DNA from: JAOBAU01 sp034667465
GTDB lineage: Bacteria > Acidobacteriota > Thermoanaerobaculia > Gp7-AA8
Reading direction: 5' to 3'
NCBI GenBank assembly: GCA_034667465.1
Contig: JAXDJV010000024.1
Span: 310,001 to 374,000, forward strand
DNA length: 64,000 nucleotides
Shown: piece by piece, positions 44,343-52,304 of the stretch
Numbering within the stretch: position 1 is the first letter of the stretch
How the letters are laid out: every line of letters begins with the position of its first letter
Made by a program: the position numbers and the translations under genes
Notes under the pieces: generated by a model
Told to the model about the DNA's origin: nothing
The model's database searches: none
The model's input: only the letters and a program-made list of their open reading frames with translations

Positions 44343-45788
44343 ATGCGAACTCTCATGCCGCTGCTGTTGATGCTCGCGGTCTCTCTCCCCGCTTCCGCCG
44401 CCACCTCGCCCGTCTCGCCGCACACCACGAACAACAACGACAGTTGCGACATCGCCATGCAGCCGGCGGCGACACTGCTGCTGCCGTATTTCGAAGTCGA
44501 TGCGAAAGCGCCTGTCTCGACCGCGACGACGACGCTCTTCACCGTGCAAAACGTTTCGCCGATGCCGCAGATCGCGAACGTCACCATCTGGACCGATTGG
44601 TCGTTTCCGATCGGGAACTTCCCGATCTTCCTCACCGGCTACGACGTGCAGTCGATCAATCTCTACGACATTCTTTCGGGAGGATTTATCGGATCGCGAA
44701 ACGGAACTTCCAACGCGACGCCGGTGCCGGAGAACCCGGCCGCGATCGCGCAGCCGGCGCCGAACAACGCCAATCCGCATTTCGCTCCCTCGGCGGCGCT
44801 CCGTTGCAGCCCGGGTTCTCTGCCGGGCCTGATTCCGCCCGGCATCCTTCGCGATCTCAACGAATTGCTGACTCTCGGCACGGCGAGCAATTCGCCGATC
44901 TGCCGAAACGCTGCCGGTGTACCGCAGCGAGTTGGCGGCACGCATGCGAACGCCATCGGCTACCTCACCATCGACGTCGTCGCTACGTGTGATCTCAAAA
45001 CGCCGGCGTCGCCGGACTACTACACGTCGATGATCCTCTTCGACAACGTGTTGACCGGCGATTATCAGCACGTCATTCCGCGAGCGGAAAAAAGCTACGC
45101 GCTCGGCGGACCGCTGGTTCACATTCGCGCCGTTCCGGAAGACTCAGCGGCCGCGACGAGTTTGCCGTACACGTTCTACGATCGCCTCACGACCGCTGCG
45201 CCGGAACGGACATCCGATCGCCGCCAGCCGCTGCCGTCGACGTTCGCACCGCGCTACATTCAGGGGGGCGCCGGCGGATTCACCACGAGTTATCGCATTT
45301 GGCGCGAGGCGATCACCGCGGCAGATGCTGCATGCGCGACATACAACGCGAATGGCCTCATGCCGCTCACCGACATCATCCGCTTCGATGAGCACGAGAA
45401 CGCGACCCTTCTCGCGTCGGGCGTCATCATGAACCCGTTTCCGGCGACGCCGCCCCTGCCATCGACGTCAGTCGTTCGGACCGGAGGCTCGCCCTTCCCA
45501 GCCGGCCCGTTGACCGACGACGTCGCCGGCTGGATGTATCTCAACTTGAACAACGGCGGCTCGAACGCGTACAGCGTCGCGGCGTTCGCCTCCGGAATCC
45601 CGCGCGATTTCCGCACCGGCACCAGCACGACCAAAGGTCCGCGCCAGAGTCAGAACTGGGTGATAACCTCCATGTTCGCGGAGCCGACTTACGCGATCGA
45701 ATCGCCGGCGGTCGCTCTCGGCAATGGCTGCACGCCGTCGCCGGCGGTCACGACGCAAATCGCTCCTGCAGGAGGAGCCACACCTTGA
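44343..45788 (+). CDS. Secreted protein of unknown family, tandem paralogue 1
   Basis: This 481-residue protein has a signal peptide (LMPLLLMLAVSLPASAA) and no other membrane segment. Conserved points shared with the next gene include NDSCDIA, PAATLLLPYFEVD, LFTVQNVS and FLTGYDVQSINLYDIL. Further shared points are AIGYLTIDVV, LPSTFAPRYIQGG and GPRQSQNWVITSMFAEPTY. The protein is rich in Thr, Ser, Asn and Pro and probably beta-rich. I do not recognise it. Cysteines in both copies (DSCDIA, NGCTPSP) could form disulfides. It may be a surface or secreted structural protein. Confidence 0.72.
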   Translation: MRTLMPLLLMLAVSLPASAATSPVSPHTTNNNDSCDIAMQPAATLLLPYFEVDAKAPVSTATTTLFTVQNVSPMPQIANVTIWTDWSFPIGNFPIFLTGYDVQSINLYDILSGGFIGSRNGTSNATPVPENPAAIAQPAPNNANPHFAPSAALRCSPGSLPGLIPPGILRDLNELLTLGTASNSPICRNAAGVPQRVGGTHANAIGYLTIDVVATCDLKTPASPDYYTSMILFDNVLTGDYQHVIPRAEKSYALGGPLVHIRAVPEDSAAATSLPYTFYDRLTTAAPERTSDRRQPLPSTFAPRYIQGGAGGFTTSYRIWREAITAADAACATYNANGLMPLTDIIRFDEHENATLLASGVIMNPFPATPPLPSTSVVRTGGSPFPAGPLTDDVAGWMYLNLNNGGSNAYSVAAFASGIPRDFRTGTSTTKGPRQSQNWVITSMFAEPTYAIESPAVALGNGCTPSPAVTTQIAPAGGATP

Positions 45789-47215
45789 AAATCACAGCAG
45801 CGCTCGCACTCGCGATCGCACTCATCGCAGTTCCCGCGGCAGCCGGAACCTCATCGGTATCGCCGCGGACGACGAACAACGACGACAGCTGCGACATCGC
45901 GGTGCTGCCGGCGGCGACGCTGCTCGTCCCGTATTTCGAAGTCGATTTCAGCGCGGGGCAGTCAGGCGCCGCGACCACGCTCTTCACGGTGCAGAACGTT
46001 TCCGCGGTGCCGCAGATCGCGCACGTGACGCTTTGGACCGACTGGGGATATCCGGTCATCAGTTTCCCGATGTTCCTGAGCGGCTACGACGTACAGGCGA
46101 TCAATCTCTACGATGTGCTCGTCGCGAATCGGATCGCGCCGCCGTCGGGAACGTCGAATGAATCGCCGCTGCCGGCGAACAATCCGGCCGGAGCGCGACC
46201 GGACGCGAACGCGTCGAATCCGAACTTCGGGCCGACCGCGGCGTTCGACTGCGCGCAGGGCGTCGTCCCGCAAAGCATCCCGAGCTCGATGCTCGTTGAT
46301 GTGCGGACGCTGCTGACGACCGGTCGCGGAGGAAACTCCATCAGCTGTCCGTCGGGCGCTTCGCAGGCGCAGGTCGGCTCGAATCACGGCGCGAAAGCGA
46401 TCGGCTATCTGACCATCGACGTCGTTTCGACGTGCTGGAACGACGTGCCGACATCGACCGGCTACTTCAGCCACGTCATCCTCTTCGACAATGTGCTCGT
46501 CGGCGACTATCAGCAGGTCGTGCCGCGCGGCGCAACGAGCTACGCGCAGGGCGGACCGATGGTTCACATCCGCGCCATTCCGGAAGGCGGCGCGATCGGG
46601 TCGCAGCCGGCGACGAATCTGCCGTACACGTTCTACGACCGGCTGACGAAGAATGAGCCGTCGCGCACGTTCGACCGCCGCCAGCCGTTGCCGTCGACGT
46701 TCGCCGCGCGCTACATCCAGGGCGGCACCGGCGGCTTCAACACGCAGCTGAAGATCTGGCGCGAAGCGCTCACGAGCGGCGACGCCGCGTGCAACACGTA
46801 CGTCACGAACGGCAACATGACGATCGCCGAGCAGTTCCGTTTCGATGAGCATGAGAACGCGGTCACGTTGCCGTCGAAGACGGTGCTGCAGGCGGCTTCC
46901 CTCCTGCCAACGACGAGCAGCGTTTTCCCGCCTGTGCCATCAGCGGCGGGCGACGTCGCGGGCTGGATGTATCTGAACCTGAACAACGGCGGCTCGACCG
47001 CGTACAGCGCCGCGACCGGCCGCGATTTCCGCACCGGCACGACGACGAGCGTCGGTCCGCGCCAGAGTCAGGGATGGGTGATCACGACGCTGTTCGCGGA
47101 GCCGACGTACGCCGTCGAGATGACGGCGCCCGCGCTCGGCAACGGCTGCTCGCCGGCGCCGGCAACCGCGTCGACGACGCGGCCGGTTGGACCGGCGGCG
47201 AACGCTACACCGTAA
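45785..47215 (+). CDS. Secreted protein of unknown family, tandem paralogue 2
   Basis: This 476-residue protein is collinear with the preceding one and perhaps half identical. It begins with a signal peptide (KITAALALAIALIAVPAAAG). The start is TTG 45785, overlapping the upstream stop as TTGA, with AGGAGG eight bases before. Shared motifs include NDDSCDIAVLPAATLLVPYF, LFTVQNVSAVPQIA, LPSTFAARYIQGG and GNGCSPAP. Differences cluster in the loops. A tandem duplication is clear. The operon has only these two genes. Confidence 0.74.
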   Translation: MKITAALALAIALIAVPAAAGTSSVSPRTTNNDDSCDIAVLPAATLLVPYFEVDFSAGQSGAATTLFTVQNVSAVPQIAHVTLWTDWGYPVISFPMFLSGYDVQAINLYDVLVANRIAPPSGTSNESPLPANNPAGARPDANASNPNFGPTAAFDCAQGVVPQSIPSSMLVDVRTLLTTGRGGNSISCPSGASQAQVGSNHGAKAIGYLTIDVVSTCWNDVPTSTGYFSHVILFDNVLVGDYQQVVPRGATSYAQGGPMVHIRAIPEGGAIGSQPATNLPYTFYDRLTKNEPSRTFDRRQPLPSTFAARYIQGGTGGFNTQLKIWREALTSGDAACNTYVTNGNMTIAEQFRFDEHENAVTLPSKTVLQAASLLPTTSSVFPPVPSAAGDVAGWMYLNLNNGGSTAYSAATGRDFRTGTTTSVGPRQSQGWVITTLFAEPTYAVEMTAPALGNGCSPAPATASTTRPVGPAANATP

Positions 47216-47221
47216 GGTCTC

Positions 47222-48436
47222 TCAACGTGTGGCGGCCGAGGCTTCGCCGGCCAGGGCGGCCGAAGCGGCCGCCCCCACAGCGACTCCACGCCGAAACGCG
47301 CGAATCCGTTTGCACGCTTCTTCGAGCGACGCGAAATCTTTCGCGAAGCAGAAGCGAAGCATCCGTTTGCCGATCTCCGAGCTGTAGAACGCCGATCCGG
47401 GCACCGACGCCACGCGCGACGTTTCGAGCAGCGCCTGCGCCGCTTCGCGATCGTCGCGGAATTCTTCCGGGTAGCGCGCGAGCATGTAATACGCACCCTG
47501 CGGCACGCTCGGCGTGAATCCCGCCTCGCGCAGCGCTTCGGCCAGCATGTCGCGTTTCTTCTCGTAGTCGGCGGCGAGGTTCGTGTAGTACTCATCACCG
47601 ACCTCGAGGCCGCGCGCGATTCCCCACTGCAGCGGCGTCGGTGCGCAGACGTAAAAGAGATCGTTCACGAGTCCGATCGACTGGATGATCTCCGCATTCG
47701 CCGAGACGTATCCGATGCGCCATCCGGTGACCGAGAACGTCTTCGAGAAGCCGGAGATCGTGATCGTCACGTCGCGGCACGAATCGATCGAGCCCATCGA
47801 CACATGGCGGCGTCCGTCATAGACGATGTACTCGTAAATCTCATCAGTGAACGCCCACGCACTCCACTCGCGGCAGAGCGCGCCGATCCGTTCGAGCTCA
47901 TCGCGCGTGAAGACTTTGCCGCAGGGATTCGACGGCGTGCAGACGACGATGCCGCGCGTCTTCGGACCGAAGGCCGCGCGCAGTTTGTCGAAGTCGATCG
48001 ACCAGTCATCGGGATCGAGCGGCACGAACTTCGGCGTGATGCCGAGGACTTTCAGCGTGTTGAGGTGATAGCCGTAGTACGGCTCGAAGAGGATCACTTC
48101 ATCGCCGGCGTTGAGCGTTGCGAGCGTCGCCGCGGCGAAGCCGCCGGTCGAGCCGACGGTGACGACGAGCTGCGTCGCCGGATCGACGTTCATGCCGTTG
48201 AAGTGCGCCATCTTGCGCGCGATCCGTTCGCGCAGCAGATCGATTCCTTCGAACTTCGAGTAGGTCGCTTTCGACAGCGTGATCGCTTCGTGCGCCCCTT
48301 CGACGAGCTCGGGGATCGTCGGCAGATCGCAGATGCCCTGCCCGAGGTTGATGCCGCCGACGCGCTCGCACTCGCGAGACATACGGCGGATGTCGGACTG
48401 CACGAGGCCGCGGAGACGATCGCTGATCTGATTCAT
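47222..48436 (-). CDS. PLP-dependent class I/II aminotransferase
   Basis: This 404-residue fold-type I aminotransferase has INLGQGICDLP near its start, TPSNPCGKVF, the cofactor Asp/Tyr segment FTDEIYEYIVY and the PLP lysine in SGFSKTFSVTGWRIGY near residue 230. The family includes methionine, kynurenine and aspartate aminotransferases; the amino donor is not clear. The last 17 residues (GAAASAALAGEASAATR) are encoded by a family E repeat in the reverse orientation. A stop in the repeat is not used as it ends at 47222. Confidence 0.9.
   Translation of the reverse strand: MNQISDRLRGLVQSDIRRMSRECERVGGINLGQGICDLPTIPELVEGAHEAITLSKATYSKFEGIDLLRERIARKMAHFNGMNVDPATQLVVTVGSTGGFAAATLATLNAGDEVILFEPYYGYHLNTLKVLGITPKFVPLDPDDWSIDFDKLRAAFGPKTRGIVVCTPSNPCGKVFTRDELERIGALCREWSAWAFTDEIYEYIVYDGRRHVSMGSIDSCRDVTITISGFSKTFSVTGWRIGYVSANAEIIQSIGLVNDLFYVCAPTPLQWGIARGLEVGDEYYTNLAADYEKKRDMLAEALREAGFTPSVPQGAYYMLARYPEEFRDDREAAQALLETSRVASVPGSAFYSSEIGKRMLRFCFAKDFASLEEACKRIRAFRRGVAVGAAASAALAGEASAATR
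47227..47278. repeat. Family E GC-rich double-hairpin repeat at the aminotransferase 3' end
   Basis: Reverse-complement copy of the double hairpin at 24737-24786 (GGCGGCCGAAGC and GGCCGAAGCGGCC blocks). Here it is translated as the last 17 residues of the aminotransferase. Confidence 0.75.
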
Positions 48437-48448
48437 GGTCGCGGTAGT

Positions 48449-49279
48449 TTACCGGAACGTTCCGGCCCACCACTCGCCGCGCTGCCGTTCGGAAACGAGT
48501 TTCAGCCGATGCGCGTCGCATGCGGCGACGACTTCGTCGCGCTTCACGACGAGGATTCCGCTGAGGATCAGCGGCCCGTTCACGCGCGGCACGACCTGCG
48601 GCAGCAGCGGGATGATGACCTCGGGGATGATGTTCATCGTCACGACGTCGAACGAGCCGCCGCGCAGCGCTTCCGTTCCGCCGATGAAGAGCGGCATCGC
48701 GTCGTCGCTGATGCCGTTGCGAATGCGGTTGTCGCGCAGCGCGCCGTATGCGTCGGGATCGTTGTCGAATGCGATCGCGCGCGCGGCGCCGAGGCGCAGC
48801 ATGGCGATGGCGAGAATGCCGCTGCCGCTGCCGACGTCGAGTCCGCGCCGGCCGCGGACGTCGAGCGCTTCGAGTGTCTCGATGCAGAGCGCGGTCGTTT
48901 CGTGCGAGCCGGTGCCGAACGCCTGTTCCTGCGGAACGACGATCGACATCCGATCGCTGTCGGACGGAATCAGCGCGCGATCGGGCGCAACGATGAAGCG
49001 CTCGCCGATGAACAGCGGCTCGAGCGACTGCTGGTAATGCTCGAGCCAGTCGACGCGCGGCCGTTCGGTGCGATGCAGCTCGATGTCGAGTCCGTCGAAC
49101 GATGCAACCGCGGCGTCGCGCTCTTCCGTCGAATCGAAATACGCCGAGACGATCGCGGTGCCGTTCACGTCCGTCGATGAGCTGCCGCTCGACGGCGTGA
49201 GGAAGAGCCGTGACTGAATCTCCTCGTCGAGCGCCGCGTCACGCGCGTCGAATGAAAGCTCGAGGATGAAATCGGTCAT
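48449..49279 (-). CDS. prmA: Ribosomal protein L11 methyltransferase
   Basis: PrmA trimethylates ribosomal protein L11 using SAM. The 276-residue protein has an N-terminal substrate-recognition domain and a Rossmann domain with DVGSGSGILAIAML and RAIAFDNDPDA. VTMNIIPEVIIPLL follows where motif IV (N-I) is expected. A linker of FGTGSHETTALC type marks the family (QAFGTGSHETT). It overlaps ppa by ATGA. Confidence 0.92.
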   Translation of the reverse strand: MTDFILELSFDARDAALDEEIQSRLFLTPSSGSSSTDVNGTAIVSAYFDSTEERDAAVASFDGLDIELHRTERPRVDWLEHYQQSLEPLFIGERFIVAPDRALIPSDSDRMSIVVPQEQAFGTGSHETTALCIETLEALDVRGRRGLDVGSGSGILAIAMLRLGAARAIAFDNDPDAYGALRDNRIRNGISDDAMPLFIGGTEALRGGSFDVVTMNIIPEVIIPLLPQVVPRVNGPLILSGILVVKRDEVVAACDAHRLKLVSERQRGEWWAGTFR

Positions 49280-49887
49280 GACGCGGTGCCGAAGTTCGCG
49301 CGATAGTCTTGCATCGCGGCGTTGACGACGGCGAACGCGTGCTCATGTCCGTACGTACCGAGCACGCGCAACGCGGCCGGCTCGCTCGGCACGAGCTTGT
49401 ACGTCGCGAAGTAATGCTCGAGCCGCTCGATCAGCACGCCCGGCACGTCGGCAAGGTCGCGCGCCGCGCCCCAGACGTAATCGTTCTGCAGCACGGCGAT
49501 GATCTTGTCGTCCGCTTCATTGCGATCGAGGAGTTGAATGCCGCCGATCACGCGCGCGCTGAGCAGGATCTCCGACTTCGAGATCGGCCGCTCGCTGAGG
49601 ACGCAGATATCGAGCGGATCGTGATCGCCGCGCGTCGACACCGGCAGCAGCTTCGAGACGCGCTCACCGCAATACGTCTGCGGCACGAAGCCGTAGAGCG
49701 TCGGCGGCTGCGACGACGTCCGCTGCGGACGATCGACTTTCAGATAGCCGCTGGCTTTGTCGACTTCGTACTTCACGAGATCGAACGGCGTGATCTCGAC
49801 GTAGACATTGACGATTTGCGGCGCGTCGGCGCCGGCCATGAGGCCGTGCCACGGATGCGGTCGCGAGCGCGAAAAGGGTTCGGCCAT
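49276..49887 (-). CDS. ppa: Inorganic pyrophosphatase
   Basis: This 203-residue family I pyrophosphatase hydrolyses pyrophosphate to phosphate and drives biosynthesis forward. The family signature is in RGDHDPLDICVLSE, and a later metal site is in LDRNEADDKIIAV. LYGFVPQTYCG is the conserved substrate segment. The protein starts slightly before the fold. It is coupled to prmA by the 4-bp overlap ATGA. Confidence 0.93.
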   Translation of the reverse strand: MAEPFSRSRPHPWHGLMAGADAPQIVNVYVEITPFDLVKYEVDKASGYLKVDRPQRTSSQPPTLYGFVPQTYCGERVSKLLPVSTRGDHDPLDICVLSERPISKSEILLSARVIGGIQLLDRNEADDKIIAVLQNDYVWGAARDLADVPGVLIERLEHYFATYKLVPSEPAALRVLGTYGHEHAFAVVNAAMQDYRANFGTAS

Positions 49888-49905
49888 GCGCCGATTGTAT
49901 CCGCG

Positions 49906-51114
49906 TCAGGTTCCGGCGGTCGTGTGCTCCTTCGGCGCCTCCTCGGCGCTCTTTTCACGGGGCTTCACGGTGGAGCGGATGACCATGATTTTGTTGAGGG
50001 TGTCGAACCAGAACGGCGCGCCCATCGAGACCGCGGCGGCCGTTATAAGCCAGCCGATCAGGTGCATTGGCGAGCCTTCGATGGCTTTGCACCAGACGTT
50101 GACATCTGTGCGCTTACTGCCGGCCGCGACTGCGGCATCCCGCCAGCTCTCGACTTCCCTTTCCCATCCGATCGGAAGCTTCAGCGCGTTGAGCGAGGTC
50201 GCGTACGTGCTGATGTTTTTCTGAATTCGCTGAGCCTCCGCCGTCGGATCCGGTTGAGCCGGCGACGCAGCTGTGGTCGTCGTCGCTGGCAGGTTCCCCG
50301 CCTGATGTTTCGCGAACGCGCCCGCCGCGGAAACCGCCGCGTCGCGCATTCCCTTGTTCATCCACAGCGACTGCACGATCGCGATCGTGTCGATGTTGAA
50401 TGCGATCGCCAGCAGGAGCCCGATGCCGACGAGAATCTTGTGGCTGCGCCGCTTGTACCAGCCGGATACGCGGTCCATGCTGGAGTTGAACCACCCCTCG
50501 ATGTTCGCTCGCACTTTCGACGCGTCGCCGCCGGCGGCGTCGATGGCGGTGACCAGCACTTTCGCAACGTCAGCGGGCATTGCCTGCAGTCGCTGCTCGG
50601 GAGTAAGCCGCTCCGTAGCGTCCGACTGAGCCTTCGTCGCCACTTCGCGCAACTTCTTCACGATGACTTCCGCGACGTTCTTGATCTTCGCCGCGTTCTG
50701 CACGATCTGATTCGAGGGATCGGCTTTGACATCGCCGGCGACCGGCTGCGAAATCGGAGCGTCGGCAGGCGTGGCACCTGCCGCACCGGACTTATCGTCC
50801 GTCGACATGAACAGATCCATCATCGCCAGCGCGAAGCTCCGCGCCGGGATGTACGCCGGCAACTTGTTCGTCCCCTTCGCCTCGGCGTGCGACTTGCCTT
50901 CGTACAAACTGAGAATGAGCGGATGCTCGTAGACCTGCTGCAGCAGTTTCGTGTCGCCCCGCAGCATTTCGAGAATCCCCTTCTCGAGATCTGACGCGCG
51001 GTACTTCAGGAAATTCTCTATGTACTCCGCGATCGCCGAGGCGATCAAACTTACCAGCAGGAACACGAAGACGACACCGATGGCAACGTCGAGCATGTCG
51101 AGACCGAGCATCAC
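49906..51114 (-). CDS. Membrane protein of unknown function
   Basis: This 402-residue protein has an N-terminal membrane helix (about residues 6-29), a soluble helical region of about 180 residues, a second helix pair (KILVGIGLLLAIAFNIDTIAIV) and a final helix near 355-375 (MHLIGWLITAAAVSMGAPFWFD). The segment FWFDTLNKIMVIR is conserved in a family of four-helix membrane proteins. A strong AGGAGG precedes the start. It follows dnaJ on the same strand, 62 bp away, and may be the last gene of the heat-shock operon. Confidence 0.72.
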   Translation of the reverse strand: MMLGLDMLDVAIGVVFVFLLVSLIASAIAEYIENFLKYRASDLEKGILEMLRGDTKLLQQVYEHPLILSLYEGKSHAEAKGTNKLPAYIPARSFALAMMDLFMSTDDKSGAAGATPADAPISQPVAGDVKADPSNQIVQNAAKIKNVAEVIVKKLREVATKAQSDATERLTPEQRLQAMPADVAKVLVTAIDAAGGDASKVRANIEGWFNSSMDRVSGWYKRRSHKILVGIGLLLAIAFNIDTIAIVQSLWMNKGMRDAAVSAAGAFAKHQAGNLPATTTTAASPAQPDPTAEAQRIQKNISTYATSLNALKLPIGWEREVESWRDAAVAAGSKRTDVNVWCKAIEGSPMHLIGWLITAAAVSMGAPFWFDTLNKIMVIRSTVKPREKSAEEAPKEHTTAGT

Positions 51115-51176
51115 TTCCTCCTGATTTTCAGACGGACCTGATCAGGAGTGTTCCGGGTGGCAGATTTCCCTACCGT

Positions 51177-52304
51177 CTACTGCGCAAAGAAATCCTTCAC
51201 TTTGTCCAGCACGCCCTTCGGCTCGGGCACGATCTCGCCCTGCGTCTGCGCGAAGCGCGCGAGGAGATCGCGCTGCTCGTCGGTCAGCGTCGTCGGGACG
51301 CGTACCGTGACGTGCACGTAGTGATCGCCGCGGCCGCTTCCCTGCAGGAACTGCACGCCTTTGCTGCGCAGGCGGAAGACCTGATTCGGCTGCGTGCCGG
51401 CCGGGATCTTCAGCGATTCGTCGCCTTCGATCGTTTCGACCTTCAGGTCGGCGCCGAGCGATGCCTGCGTGATGCTGACCGACTCTTCGGAGTGGATGTC
51501 GTAGTCGCGGCGCTGGAACTTCGCGTGCTCTTTGACCGAGAGGAACACGTACAGATCGCCGGGAGGTCCGCCGTTGAATCCCGCTTCGCCTTCGCCCGCG
51601 ACACGGAGGCGCGAGCCTTCGTCGACGCCGGCCGGAATCTTCACGGAGATCTTCTTCTCTTCGCGAACGCGGCCCGCACCGTTGCAGGTCACGCACGGAT
51701 CCTTGATCACTTTGCCCGCGCCGCCGCACTGCGGACAAGTACGCGCGACTGCGAAGAATCCCTGCGAGTAGCGAACCTGGCCACGTCCGCCGCAGCCTGT
51801 GCAGCTGACCGGCTGCGTGCCCGGCTTCGCGCCGCTGCCGCTGCAGGTCACGCAATTGATGGTGCGCGGAATGTCGAGCGAGACGTCTTTGCCGAAAACC
51901 GCCTCTTCGAATTCGAGCGTGAGGTCGTAGCGGAGATCGTTGCCGCGCGCGGCGCGTGTGCCGCCGCGACGGCGTCCGCCACCGAAGAAATCGCCGAAGC
52001 CGAACAGGTCGCCGAGGATGTCGCCGAAATCGGCGAACTGATTCGGATCGAACCCGCCCATGCCGCCGAGACCCTGATGACCGAAACGGTCGTACTTCGC
52101 GCGCTTCTCCTCATCGGAGAGCACGCCGTACGCTTCCGCCGCTTCCTTGAACTTCTCTTCCGCGTCCGGATCGCCGGGATTTTTGTCGGGGTGGTACTTC
52201 ACCGCCAGCTTGCGGTAAGCCTTCTTGATCTCATCGACGTTCGCGCCTTTCGCGATGCCGAGCACTTCGTAGTAATCACGTTTTTCGGTCGTTGCCATCG
52301 TCAT
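51177..52304 (-). CDS. dnaJ: Chaperone DnaJ (Hsp40)
   Basis: This 375-residue co-chaperone has the J domain (HPD at about 38-40 in KYHPDKNPGD), a G/F-rich stretch (FGFGDFFGGG), and the zinc domain with four repeats: CVTCSGSG, CTGCGGRG, CPQCGGAG and CVTCNGAG. The C-terminal substrate domains and DKVKDFFA end follow. It activates DnaK ATPase and delivers unfolded protein. The ATG overlaps the dnaK stop as ATGA. Full type I architecture is intact. Confidence 0.97.
   Translation of the reverse strand: MTMATTEKRDYYEVLGIAKGANVDEIKKAYRKLAVKYHPDKNPGDPDAEEKFKEAAEAYGVLSDEEKRAKYDRFGHQGLGGMGGFDPNQFADFGDILGDLFGFGDFFGGGRRRGGTRAARGNDLRYDLTLEFEEAVFGKDVSLDIPRTINCVTCSGSGAKPGTQPVSCTGCGGRGQVRYSQGFFAVARTCPQCGGAGKVIKDPCVTCNGAGRVREEKKISVKIPAGVDEGSRLRVAGEGEAGFNGGPPGDLYVFLSVKEHAKFQRRDYDIHSEESVSITQASLGADLKVETIEGDESLKIPAGTQPNQVFRLRSKGVQFLQGSGRGDHYVHVTVRVPTTLTDEQRDLLARFAQTQGEIVPEPKGVLDKVKDFFAQ

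Noticed and set aside
49309..50994. 561-codon plus-strand frame opposite ppa and the membrane protein
   Set aside because: Shadow frame crossing two real genes; Arg-rich composition with no recognisable motif.
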